Source: a virus | IMG/VR virus record: IMGVR_UViG_3300032516_000013 | Span: 1-64,000 of that record | Strand: one strand, 5' to 3' | DNA length: 64,000 bases | Shown: piece by piece, positions 43,637 through 51,219 of the stretch | How the letters are laid out: each line of letters opens with the position of its first letter | Position numbering within the stretch: the stretch's first letter is position 1 | Position numbers and translations under genes: made by a program | Notes under the pieces: generated by a model | Database searches by the model: none | The model's input: the letters and a program-made list of their open reading frames with translations, nothing else | What the model was told of the DNA's origin: nothing

Positions 43637-44404
43637 TTAAATTATACTCACTTCATTTATGACTTTATAATCTAATCCGTTTCTCAACTGCACAACATCC
43701 TTTGTAACTGCAATAAATGTAGGATCAGTATCACCAACCCAAGTTCCACAGTTAGCATAGATTCTTCGAGTAGTGGGTTTATAATCATAATTTTCATTTA
43801 CATCAATAATCTCACAAACTTCAGCTTGATGATTATGCCCAAATATAGAAATCTGATTCAAGTTATTTAGTTTAAGATTCTCCATATCCTTTATATTTCG
43901 AACCTTATTCTGCAGCAGAGCAGCATCAACTTTAAAATTACCAAATTTAGGCCGCATCTTCTTCAGCCAAACATCTACATCTGGATGAATCCATCTCCCC
44001 ATTTCTGCTACAGACAATGTAACCCAATAACCAACAGGCCATTTGATGCTTCTAAGAGGGTTCTTAAACTTATTCCATTTATCGAACTGATGCCCATGCA
44101 TAGCTGTAATATTTCCACTTTGATATTTCTCAGGAGTCAATTTAGCAAATGGAAGATAATCATGATTGCCAAATAGATATGTAATCTTCCTACTTCTCTT
44201 AGACAACTCATTCACAACATCATCATGAGCCCAAAATATCTTATCTAAATGAGCCTGCCAAAGTTCATAGAGATCGCCTACAATGATTATCTCACTTGCT
44301 CTGTTATCTGTCCACTCGAGGAAAGATATAAGTTCTTTGTCTCTATGGAAATCATCAGACTTAGAACCGTCTCCAAGATGGATATCACTTATGAATATCT
44401 TCAT
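43637..44404 (-). CDS. Metallophosphoesterase, LpxH-like
   Basis: 254 residues from ATG at 44404, preceded by AAAGGATAGGA; an upstream Met at 44434 lacks a ribosome site. Calcineurin-like motifs in order: ISDIHLGDG, IIVGDLYELW, FGNHDY, MHGHQFD and FGHNHQAE, giving all usual metal ligands. The order and the D-L-Y-E-L-W segment resemble UDP-2,3-diacylglucosamine hydrolase (LpxH), but phage relatives may act on nucleic acid or other phosphoesters. Confidence 0.82.
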   Translation of the reverse strand: MKIFISDIHLGDGSKSDDFHRDKELISFLEWTDNRASEIIIVGDLYELWQAHLDKIFWAHDDVVNELSKRSRKITYLFGNHDYLPFAKLTPEKYQSGNITAMHGHQFDKWNKFKNPLRSIKWPVGYWVTLSVAEMGRWIHPDVDVWLKKMRPKFGNFKVDAALLQNKVRNIKDMENLKLNNLNQISIFGHNHQAEVCEIIDVNENYDYKPTTRRIYANCGTWVGDTDPTFIAVTKDVVQLRNGLDYKVINEVSII

Positions 44405-44452
44405 TCCTATCCTTTCTTCTGGCTCTTCAGCCATGTTTGAAACACATGATTT

Positions 44453-44527
44453 CTAATCCTTAGTTAAGAAATACAATCCCACAACAAGAAGAAACAATCC
44501 TTCCACCATACATTGTAAAGTTATCAT
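44453..44527 (-). CDS. Membrane microprotein (24 aa)
   Basis: ATG at 44527 has GGGAGG seven bases upstream; TAG at 44453. The peptide is nearly one hydrophobic helix (MVEGLFLLVVGLYFLT). It lies between the gene at 44530 and the metallophosphoesterase gene. Expression is likely from the ribosome site, function unknown. Confidence 0.45.
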   Translation of the reverse strand: MITLQCMVEGLFLLVVGLYFLTKD

Positions 44528-44529
44528 AA

Positions 44530-44754
44530 TTAAACCTCCCTAACATTATTATAAAATTCATCATCTGACCAAAAACCAAGAATCTTAGGAGACATCCTTC
44601 TTAATTTGCCTGTATTTACTTCTTCCATAAACTCTCGAGCTTTTACTTCATCCTTAAACACATACAAGATTCTCCAAGGCATGGTATTTGAACATGACTG
44701 ACCACAAGCCCCAGATGGACCTTTATCCTCATAAGCTACATAATAAGTTGACAT
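44530..44754 (-). CDS. Small hypothetical protein (74 aa)
   Basis: 74 residues. STYYVAYEDKGPSGACGQSC and PWRILYVFKDEVKAREFMEE suggest a small alpha/beta fold with three Cys. It fits between neighbours without large gaps. No family recognised. Confidence 0.5.
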   Translation of the reverse strand: MSTYYVAYEDKGPSGACGQSCSNTMPWRILYVFKDEVKAREFMEEVNTGKLRRMSPKILGFWSDDEFYNNVREV

Positions 44755-44776
44755 TAATCACTTCCCCAAATTGATC

Positions 44777-45358
44777 CTAGTACACACAACCACAATCAGC
44801 ACATGTATTAGAACTACCCATTACTAGTCTACTACTTGGATTACCACAAACACAAATATATTGTTTCTTATCTCGAATATTTTTATCAATATATCCGGCT
44901 GTTTCTCTCTGAATATCGCTCTCTTCTATTTCAACAAAAGAAACTTCTATTACCACTGTATCTTCAAGAGCTTGGAACTGATGCTTCACACCAGCCCAAA
45001 CAGTATAATTCTTTCCTGGAGACAAAAGATCACTACAATCTTCTGCTTCAATATTCAACAATCCAGAAATAACATGGAAAGTATTGTGCTTCATTCTATG
45101 AGTATGCAAAGAGCTTGTTCCACCCTTCTTTATACGAAGAACATTTACACTACAGAGATCATTGGAATGGATTACTCGATTTGTTCCCCAAACCTTAGGA
45201 GTGTCTGTTGCTTTCTTACATCCTTCCGAGCAACTTCTGGAATCCAAATCAAAATCACATTTAGTTGCATCACATTTATCCTCCTCCCCTTCAAAATACA
45301 TCGTAAGAGGACAAATAGGTTGAGGAATGTTTTGCATTGATTCTTCTTTATTTGTCAT
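44777..45358 (-). CDS. Cupin-domain protein with Cys-rich ends
   Basis: 193 residues. The cupin core is clear at ~65-140: GGTSSLHTHRMKHNTFHVIS (motif 1 with His ligands) and GKNYTVWAGVKHQFQALED (motif 2), as in phosphomannose isomerase-like single-domain cupins. Cys clusters flank it: CDATKCDFD...CSEGC near the start and CVCGNPS...CADCGC at the end, probably a zinc site. The substrate is unknown; a link to sugar or surface modification is only a possibility. Confidence 0.75.
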   Translation of the reverse strand: MTNKEESMQNIPQPICPLTMYFEGEEDKCDATKCDFDLDSRSCSEGCKKATDTPKVWGTNRVIHSNDLCSVNVLRIKKGGTSSLHTHRMKHNTFHVISGLLNIEAEDCSDLLSPGKNYTVWAGVKHQFQALEDTVVIEVSFVEIEESDIQRETAGYIDKNIRDKKQYICVCGNPSSRLVMGSSNTCADCGCVY

Positions 45359-45361
45359 TTT

Positions 45362-45544
45362 TCACCTCAGTTTCTCCTCAAGATATAAATTTACTAATTT
45401 GCTTGTTAATCTAATACACCAACCTTCAGGAAATTTCATATCTTTCGGGATAAAATCTTTAGGCCAAAAACCTTCCTGAAACATTTCCTGAAATGCTTTC
45501 AAATGCTCAATATTTGTTGGATCAAACCATTCAATAATTGTCAT
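45362..45544 (-). CDS. Small hypothetical protein (60 aa)
   Basis: 60 residues, Trp/Phe-rich (MTIIEWFDPTNIEHLKAFQE, then PEGWCIRLTSKLVNLYLEEK). It starts downstream of a terminator and a TATAAT box (45565-45560), so it probably opens a new transcription unit that runs into the cupin gene. Function unknown. Confidence 0.5.
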   Translation of the reverse strand: MTIIEWFDPTNIEHLKAFQEMFQEGFWPKDFIPKDMKFPEGWCIRLTSKLVNLYLEEKLR

Positions 45545-45565
45545 AATTTCACCATTTCTATTATA

Positions 45566-45604
45566 CTAAAAAATAAGGGAAGCTGAAAGATAATTCAACT
45601 TCCC
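45566..45604 (-). terminator. Rho-independent terminator after the portal gene
   Basis: An 11-bp stem with one T-G pair (GGGAAGTTGAA with TTTCAGCTTCCC) spans 45604-45577, followed on the minus strand by TTATTTTTTAG. A TATAAT lies immediately after, so termination of the portal unit and a new start are back to back. Confidence 0.75.
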
Positions 45605-45644
45605 ACTCCTTTAATTCCTTGGTTATCCCTAATTATTTTTAAGC

Positions 45645-48125
45645 TCACACTTCTTCAGGTTCATCCTTTATAAGATCTAACTCCTCTTCAACAACTTCCA
45701 TTTCTGATTCTGGTTTGAACTCGACTATTGTCTTTGAAAACTTTAATTTCCAAGATCGAGCGTCTCTTTCTATTAACCAACCCGAACTAATGTCTTTGTC
45801 TCCTTTTCTCTTAGCTTCTAAAAGAGACTTATCTCCAATCTTAATAGCTTCCTCATCATCTTGAACAGAAACTAAAGCTGGCAAATATGATCGAACATCC
45901 ATGCTCTCAGTAGGACGCCTTCTTGTAAACAATTTATCTCTTCGTTTTATTGCCTCATTTATTGCAACATCTGTTATGAGTTCATAATTAATATTTCCTG
46001 AACCCAATGTGTTATCCTCTGGTATAAGATTGCTATAAATGCTTTCAAATCCTGGCTTAGGAGGCTTCTTTTCTCCAGGTTGCTCTCCGGGTAATGCTGT
46101 AGGCTTTGCCGTTTCTTCTTTAGCCGCTTTAGCCGCAATCATTTGTTTTCTTAATTCATCTTCCTTTTGCATAACTTCAGGAGATTTAAAGAAATCTGTA
46201 ATCTGGAAATCTTCCATCTTTAGAATCTTCTCATTAAAATACTCCCAGATCTTCAGCATATCAATTCGATTACCAGCTACCTTTTTCAAAGTCTCAATAA
46301 ATTTCCTAAATGAATCTATCCCAGAATTCAAAGACTTCATCATTTGAGCTTCTTCAGTTGAGGAAGTTTCAGACATATGAACTTCAAACAAAGCAGGATC
46401 CGGATCCATTCCCATATAAGCAAGATGTATCTGACATAGGCGAACAATGCCTGAAACTAGCGATCTCTGTAATCTTCTAGCAGATCTGGCGAATCGTATA
46501 CCTAATTCTGATATAGCCTCAGAACCTAATGCTCCGGATGATTCCTTAGTAAATGCACCACCTAATGATGGAGAACATGCCATAGCAAATGCTAATTGAT
46601 TCCTTAAGTTATCAACATCAACAATCCATCGAATATCAGCCTCTCCTCCAACCTTCTCATACTTAAGATCATCAATGCTTCCCCACACAGGAACAAAAAT
46701 ATCTTCAATTGCAGTCAATGAATTTTGCTTGTTATCAAAACCAGGACTGCCATCTCTTGTATCAATAGCTCGAGCCTGAGTAATCAAAGTAGCATATTGA
46801 TCCATCAAGCTACTAACAGCCTCAGCATTATTCATATCTACTTTCATCTTCCAAATATAACGAATAATGCCTCTTGTTACACGAGCTAACAGTAAACTAT
46901 CCTCTGCTAATCGAAGTCTCTTATAAGCAGGTAATGCATTAAGAGCTATAGATGCTCCATATCTTGTATTTATCTGTTTAGTGTCTCCCCCTGTTACAAG
47001 ATGGATTTGTCTCATCTCCGCATAACCAGGATCGCCTCCAAATTTAGGTCTCTTCCTTTTAGTTCCAAGAAGTCTAAAATGCACATAATCCCATGGAGGA
47101 ATCAATGCTTGAGATCTATCATCATATCCTGTCTGAGCAATACCCTGAGGTGTCCTATAGAATCCAACAAGCATTCCTTCCACTTCTACTCGACTTATAT
47201 GCATTGGATAAACACCATCATCCAAAGAGATAACTCCAATACCTGGAACTCCATTTGCTTTTATAAAGAGATCACCAAATGTAGCAACAGAAACAGCCCA
47301 GTCAAATATCTTCTCTTCTACTCCTACTTGATCTAGAAAACTAGTAAGCTCCTTAGCATATGTATCGTTTTGAGAAGTCACCCAAACTGTTGCATTGTGG
47401 ATGGGATTGAATGTCGTCGCAACATTCCCATAAAGATCAAGAGCAGGACCAACAAACCAATGCTCGCAATTACTTACAAAAACGCCAGCTTTCAATGGAA
47501 AGTTATGATTCTTCTCAGTTCTTAAACAGTAAACATCCTCAAGATGAGGTAATTCCTGAACAATAACAACTTTATGATTCAAAAGACATTCCATTAATTT
47601 AGACATTAGGGAATCACCGGATTGAAGATACTGGGCTTCTTTATATGTTCCATCTCTCAGAAGAAATTTATGATCTAAGGTACAATCTATTTCTTCTCCA
47701 TTATCCAAAGTAACTCTCACCAATTTAGAAGATCTTCTAGTAAGACCAACAGCCATTATTTTATCTGGTTCTAATCCTAAAGTTTCTGGGTTAATACTCA
47801 AAGTGTATTTTCCAACAAAGTTCTCAGGATGTTCTGACATTTCTTTCAATGTTGGAGTTGTGTTGTTTAATAGATACACTTGGGTAGATCCTACAAAACA
47901 GGCTCTTTCCAGTTCCTGATACATTCCAAATCTATCAGCTGAAACTCTAACATCCTCCTCTATCGAACGCTGTAACATCTTAGCAGTCAACCCAGCTTTT
48001 TGTAACAGAAGAATTGCATCCTTATCTAACTTTTGTCCTACTCCACGAAAAGTATCAGCAGGAATCATCGGAGGTTTATCTGTTATACCTGGCAATAATT
48101 GAGTAAATGGATTTGTTGAAGGCAT
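45645..48125 (-). CDS. Portal protein (gp20-like), intein-interrupted
   Basis: 826 codons, about 682 residues after removing a 144-residue intein (76-219). The extein has portal features: MYQELERA|CEHWFVGPALDLYG near the N-terminus, ATFGDLFIKANGVPGIG, the WDYVHFRLLG segment, and a helical RFARSARRLQRSLVSGIVRL crown/stem region. The C-terminal third is acidic. It forms the dodecameric ring through which DNA is packaged. It is followed by a terminator. Confidence 0.85.
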   Translation of the reverse strand: MPSTNPFTQLLPGITDKPPMIPADTFRGVGQKLDKDAILLLQKAGLTAKMLQRSIEEDVRVSADRFGMYQELERACFVGSTQVYLLNNTTPTLKEMSEHPENFVGKYTLSINPETLGLEPDKIMAVGLTRRSSKLVRVTLDNGEEIDCTLDHKFLLRDGTYKEAQYLQSGDSLMSKLMECLLNHKVVIVQELPHLEDVYCLRTEKNHNFPLKAGVFVSNCEHWFVGPALDLYGNVATTFNPIHNATVWVTSQNDTYAKELTSFLDQVGVEEKIFDWAVSVATFGDLFIKANGVPGIGVISLDDGVYPMHISRVEVEGMLVGFYRTPQGIAQTGYDDRSQALIPPWDYVHFRLLGTKRKRPKFGGDPGYAEMRQIHLVTGGDTKQINTRYGASIALNALPAYKRLRLAEDSLLLARVTRGIIRYIWKMKVDMNNAEAVSSLMDQYATLITQARAIDTRDGSPGFDNKQNSLTAIEDIFVPVWGSIDDLKYEKVGGEADIRWIVDVDNLRNQLAFAMACSPSLGGAFTKESSGALGSEAISELGIRFARSARRLQRSLVSGIVRLCQIHLAYMGMDPDPALFEVHMSETSSTEEAQMMKSLNSGIDSFRKFIETLKKVAGNRIDMLKIWEYFNEKILKMEDFQITDFFKSPEVMQKEDELRKQMIAAKAAKEETAKPTALPGEQPGEKKPPKPGFESIYSNLIPEDNTLGSGNINYELITDVAINEAIKRRDKLFTRRRPTESMDVRSYLPALVSVQDDEEAIKIGDKSLLEAKRKGDKDISSGWLIERDARSWKLKFSKTIVEFKPESEMEVVEEELDLIKDEPEEV
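47469..47900 (-). other. Mini-intein without endonuclease in the portal gene
   Basis: Residues 76-219 of the portal. Block A begins CFVGSTQVYLLNN; block B has T149-x-x-H152 (CTLDHKF); block F is EDVYCLRTEKNHNFPLKAG; it ends VFVSN followed by Cys220. The usual penultimate His is Ser, a known but less common variant. No homing nuclease is present, so it can splice but not home. LLRDGTYKEAQYLQSGDSLM matches FRMRDGSYRQAEQLIAGDSL of the intein at 21599, so the two are related. Confidence 0.88.
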
Positions 48126-48225
48126 AGTTTCTATCCCAAAAAGTTTGATGGTTAGTTATAAGAACAACTTGCTAATTAATAAATAAATGGAAATAAAGAG
48201 ATAAAGGTGGAAAATAGAAATTTAA

Positions 48226-48371
48226 TTAAGAAACTTTTAATTCAAGTTCACTCATAAGCACATACCGCTCTACTTCCTGTTTAATTTTCTTAAACATTTC
48301 AAAAGCAACAATTTGAGCCGAAGTTGGATGACTGCTACAGTCAAAAACTGATTGTGACTCAACATTTTCAT
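48226..48371 (-). pseudogene. Small gene with an apparent frame change after its start
   Basis: ATG AAA ATG at 48371 overlaps the previous TAA, but the protein-like frame (N-V-E-S-Q-S-V-F-D-C-S-S-H-P-T-S-A-Q, then FEMFKKIKQEVERYVL) is displaced by -1 and ends at 48226. That frame has no ATG, GTG or TTG at its start. One extra A in the AAAA run would repair it to ~49 residues. Confidence 0.35.
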
Positions 48372-48694
48372 TACTTTCTTTTCTTAGATAATCGTTTCTT
48401 GTTTAGTCGAACTAACAGTTTATAAAACTCTATTGGGTTATCCTCATAATCTATATCCCCTATACAATTAAAATTCTTATTTACTAAAATACCTGGGCAC
48501 ACAGTACATTCACCATTACTATAATCACAAAAATAACAATCATTTTCTAAAGTATGCGGACTATATCCATTAGCAGTTAAATATAGATGTTTTAATTCTT
48601 CTATATCTTCTTCTGTAAGTCGTAGTCCTACTTGTGTAATCCACTTCCACATTCTAAGACACTCTGACCATGTTTTATTTAATGACATCTTCAT
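48371..48694 (-). CDS. Cys-rich hypothetical protein (107 aa)
   Basis: 107 residues. A cluster CYFCDYSNGECTVCPG...C near residues 53-77 suggests a zinc or Fe-S site. The N-terminal half is helical with three Trp; the C-terminus is strongly basic (NKKRLSKKRK). TTAGGAG lies upstream of the start. Function unknown. Confidence 0.5.
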   Translation of the reverse strand: MKMSLNKTWSECLRMWKWITQVGLRLTEEDIEELKHLYLTANGYSPHTLENDCYFCDYSNGECTVCPGILVNKNFNCIGDIDYEDNPIEFYKLLVRLNKKRLSKKRK

Positions 48695-48704
48695 AATCTT
48701 TCTC

Positions 48705-48953
48705 CTAAGTTAGTTCAAACAATAATAGTTGTTCATTAGGTTGTCTTAACATTTCTATATATCTTGTGGACAATTCCCAATACTACCCCAATGGTGCTTT
48801 AGGATTTTTAGTTGTTATACGAAATATATCAGAACTTATAACTGCTATTATTATACAGGGGTTCAAAGCATCTTCTTTCGCCTCTTTACACCAATCACTC
48901 TCAGGAAACAGTTTTACTCTATCACCAACTTTAAATTTAGTCCGGCCAATCAT
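48705..48953 (-). pseudogene. Small beta-barrel-like gene with an in-frame TAG
   Basis: ATG at 48953 (AAGGA six bases upstream) encodes KFKVGDRVKLFPESDW... to Gly56; TAG at 48785-48783; then the same frame continues YWELSTRYIEMLRQPNEQLL and ends at 48705, directly before the next ribosome site. The start resembles KOW-like small phage proteins. TAG ends other genes here, so this is either a nonsense mutation or readthrough. Confidence 0.45.
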
Positions 48954-49102
48954 AGTCATTCCTTATTGCTAAAGTAAGATACTTTACTAATCCTTCAGCA
49001 CGTTTCTTATTGTATGATTCTCTATACTTGGTATATAAACATCTGTTTCAATACAAACTTACTTGTCTCCTTATCTTGTAATATCCAACCAAACTTTTTC
49101 AT
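48937..49102 (-). pseudogene. Small gene with a frameshift
   Basis: ATG at 49102 gives MKKFGWILQDKETSKFVLKQ and stops at TAG 49022. The +1 frame continues as Y-T-K-Y-R-E-S-Y-N-K-K-R-A-E-G-L-V-K to TAA at 48937, overlapping the next gene's start. Removal of one T in the TTT near 49040 would give a single ~55-residue protein. Confidence 0.35.
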
Positions 49103-49103
49103 A

Positions 49104-49289
49104 TTATGTTATCTCCGGTGCTCTCTCTTTTCTTAATTCTTCACTTAACTCATTATTTGCAGTTTCTAAAGTTTGTAGTGCTTCCGCAGCCATTATGCAT
49201 AAAACTAAATAAAATCCTTGAGATACTGGCTTATCTGTATTTCCATATATCTTCAACACATTGATTAATGCTTGCGTAGATTCATCCAT
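49104..49289 (-). CDS. Small helical protein (61 aa)
   Basis: 61 residues, helical (TQALINVLKIYGNTDKPVSQ; CIMAAEALQTLETANNELSE). GGAGGGGG lies ahead of the ATG at 49289. No family recognised. Confidence 0.5.
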   Translation of the reverse strand: MDESTQALINVLKIYGNTDKPVSQGFYLVLCIMAAEALQTLETANNELSEELRKERAPEIT

Positions 49290-49291
49290 TT

Positions 49292-49411
49292 TTAAACCCC
49301 CTCCAAAGTTACTTTAATCTTCACAACTATTTCTTGAGAATTTCTGTGTATACTTGCTACCGCAATTTTGTTCCTGCACGCACGCTCGTCAATAAATTGC
49401 CACATATCCAT
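49292..49411 (-). CDS. Small hypothetical protein (39 aa, start uncertain)
   Basis: Frame from ATG at 49411 to TAA at 49292 (MDMWQFIDERACRNKIAVAS...). The same frame is open upstream with protein-like residues (I-N-I-S-P-P-C-Y-D-L) but has no standard start before a TGA; an ATG one base out of frame lies there. It may be a truncated or frameshifted gene. Confidence 0.35.
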   Translation of the reverse strand: MDMWQFIDERACRNKIAVASIHRNSQEIVVKIKVTLEGV

Positions 49412-49490
49412 TAAATCATAGCAAGGAGGGCTGATGTTAATAAGTCATCGAGCTTTTAAGGACTGTGCCACCTCCACGCTAATGATTTAT

Positions 49491-49778
49491 TCAATCTTCA
49501 ATTGCCAAAACATCTTGCATGTCTATTATCCGGAGATTTTCATCCTTACTATCAAGTTCTTGTCCAGAAAAAGAAATTAAAACTCTATCCCCAACCTTTA
49601 TAGACATAATATTCCTTTTTCCATTACCAAGAATCCTACCAGGCCCAACTGCTCTCACCACACCAGTAGTTGGACTCTTCTTAGCAACTCCGGGAATAAG
49701 AATTCCTTTGTCTGTTCTATCTTTTGGAACAATGTATTCCACCAATAATTTATCACCTAATAAAAGCTGAATGTTCAT
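49491..49778 (-). CDS. GroES-like co-chaperonin (Cpn10)
   Basis: 95 residues, the usual Cpn10 length. Family landmarks are visible: LLGDKLLVEYI at the start, KGILIPGVAKKSPTTGVVRA through the mobile-loop/roof region, VGPGRILGNGK, VKVGDRVLISF-type strand (IKVGDRVLISFSG) and the closing DVLAIED. Phage co-chaperonins (T4 gp31) adapt host GroEL to fold the capsid protein; that role is inferred. Confidence 0.85.
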   Translation of the reverse strand: MNIQLLLGDKLLVEYIVPKDRTDKGILIPGVAKKSPTTGVVRAVGPGRILGNGKRNIMSIKVGDRVLISFSGQELDSKDENLRIIDMQDVLAIED

Positions 49779-50104
49779 GATTTCTTTGTCCTAAAAATAA
49801 AATGATGAATTTTCCCCAAAAATGTAACAACACTTACCTGCATATACGGCTCTTCTGCGGACATTGTCTGTGCTATATTTTCCCAATAAACCGCCTTAAT
49901 AAAAGATTTCGGACCACCAACACAATTGAGTGACATAAAAGTTGAGACCATCTCTCCCATTTTCAAAAAATTTCCGCTTCTTAATCCTGATTCAAACAAA
50001 CCACTTAATCCATTATGAATATTATGAACTATTGTATTCTCCACTATATAACCAGTTACTTCTGGAGAAGGAAGAGGAACAATTTTTGGACCTTCATCTC
50101 TCAT
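49775..50104 (-). CDS. Hypothetical protein (109 aa)
   Basis: 109 residues; no family recognised. Contains NIHNGLSGLFESGLRSGNFL and a beta-rich C-terminal part (YMQVSVVTFLGKIHHFIF). It overlaps the co-chaperonin gene by four bases and the upstream gene by 11, so it belongs to that small operon. Confidence 0.5.
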   Translation of the reverse strand: MRDEGPKIVPLPSPEVTGYIVENTIVHNIHNGLSGLFESGLRSGNFLKMGEMVSTFMSLNCVGGPKSFIKAVYWENIAQTMSAEEPYMQVSVVTFLGKIHHFIFRTKKS

Positions 50105-50384
50105 CTGTTTTCTCAGGCTTTTTTACTTTCTTATCCTCACTCTTTATCTTATACTCTGCTTCTTCCTTGGTGCAAGTAACTAAAACAGTTTTTCCAGGAA
50201 GAAATATTCGACATGCTACTTTTGTTTGAGATTGTCCATCCGGACCCATCACTTCTAAAGGAATGATATCGGGAGCTAAATAGCAAACATGCTCAGCTAC
50301 AATTGTAACTGACATATGACTTACTCGAATTTGCTTCTCACTAACTGGCTGAATAACTACTTCTGTAAACTCGACGAATCTCAT
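50094..50384 (-). CDS. Small beta-rich protein (96 aa)
   Basis: 96 residues from ATG at 50384, chosen because AAGGAGA lies six bases upstream; a longer frame to 50414 lacks a site. MRFVEFTEVVIQPVSEKQIR begins a beta-rich N-terminal ~70 residues, and the tail is Lys/Glu-rich (KSEDKKVKKPEK). Function unknown. Confidence 0.5.
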   Translation of the reverse strand: MRFVEFTEVVIQPVSEKQIRVSHMSVTIVAEHVCYLAPDIIPLEVMGPDGQSQTKVACRIFLPGKTVLVTCTKEEAEYKIKSEDKKVKKPEKTDER

Positions 50385-50385
50385 G

Positions 50386-50576
50386 TTAGTTCTCCTTCTT
50401 AATGTCATCCACATTAAACAAAAACTTTGCTTTCATCATATACACTTTCAATTGCTTCTTGTTATGTCCACAACAAATTCCTAAACAAAATACCTTTGGC
50501 TTTCGTTAGTGACCAAATAAATCATTTTCACGTTAACACTCATAAAAACATCACCATGTTTCCATTTTCTATTCAT
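50386..50576 (-). pseudogene. Small gene with a frameshift
   Basis: ATG at 50576 (AGGAGAAAAAC upstream) gives MNRKWKHGDVFMSVNVKMIY, stopping at TAG 50481. The -1 frame continues K-V-F-C-L-G-I-C-C-G-H-N-K-K-Q-L-K and ends FNVDDIKKEN at 50386, two bases before the next ATG. An added A in CCAAAGG would restore one ~62-residue protein. Confidence 0.4.
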
Positions 50577-50585
50577 GTTTTTCTC

Positions 50586-51113
50586 CTAAAAGAATGTTTT
50601 ACTATTTTTAACCCCCAATTCTTCTCGCACCCATTGAGGATAAGATGATTCCATTTCCCAAGATCTTGTAATAGCATAAGGCAACTTAATTTCTGGATGC
50701 TCTTTTAACAATTTCGTAAGTTCCATATACATTATATCATACTCTTGATCTGAGACTTCTGAACGAAATAAAACATAGTACAAGTAATCATATCTTGTTA
50801 GTTTTCTTTGAAGTTCAAAAATATGCTGCTCAACTTCTTTTCCAGAAGTTTCAATTCTTGATTTTCCAACTTGTTTCGGTTCTTTCCATTCATATTTTTT
50901 AGGACGATTGATACAAGAACCGACAGAAGGCTGGAGATAATCTGGTTCAAAACTTAGAAACTCAGTTTCACATTTCCAACAATAAAATAAGCTGTAATAC
51001 TTCCCATCCTTTTCAAGTGGTAAACAATTGCATTGACACCAGTCATGCTCCTGACTAGCCATCAATTCGTCCCACCATGCTCGATGTTGTATTGGGTCAG
51101 TAAAGCAAGACAT
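50586..51113 (-). CDS. Protein with zinc-ribbon-like N-terminus and LigA domain Ia-like C-terminus
   Basis: 175 residues. The N-terminal half has CQCNC and CWKC pairs. Residues ~98-150 read ELQRKLTRYDYLYYVLFRSE then VSDQEYDIMYMELTKLLKEHPE, which matches the NMN-binding Ia subdomain of NAD-dependent DNA ligase (YY-x-x-D...I-S-D-x-E-Y-D...HPE). The adenylation and other ligase domains are absent, so it is not a ligase; NAD or NMN binding is possible. A conserved promoter-like element lies at 51176-51209. Confidence 0.6.
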   Translation of the reverse strand: MSCFTDPIQHRAWWDELMASQEHDWCQCNCLPLEKDGKYYSLFYCWKCETEFLSFEPDYLQPSVGSCINRPKKYEWKEPKQVGKSRIETSGKEVEQHIFELQRKLTRYDYLYYVLFRSEVSDQEYDIMYMELTKLLKEHPEIKLPYAITRSWEMESSYPQWVREELGVKNSKTFF

Positions 51114-51175
51114 TATTGTTTCCTAAAAGGGTGATCATTTTCATTTCTCTCATTTAGTTCTCTCTCATTATTTAA

Positions 51176-51209
51176 ATTATACGGGATTTTTCAAGAAAAC
51201 CAAATGAAA
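51176..51209 (-). promoter_or_regulatory. Promoter-like element, copy 1
   Basis: Minus-strand TATAAT (51181-51176) inside CCCGTATAATTTAA, with TTTCATTTGG (51209-51200) 18 bases upstream. Both blocks recur before the two pentapeptide-repeat genes with near-identical spacing, as does TGAGAGA just after the -10. It should drive the gene at 50586. Confidence 0.6.
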
Positions 51210-51219
51210 AATTGAAAAA

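Noticed and set aside
48226-49102. Genome-wide TAG reassignment
   Set aside because: Several genes (for example those ending at 2370, 14511, 43291 and 44453) end cleanly with TAG and long genes contain none.
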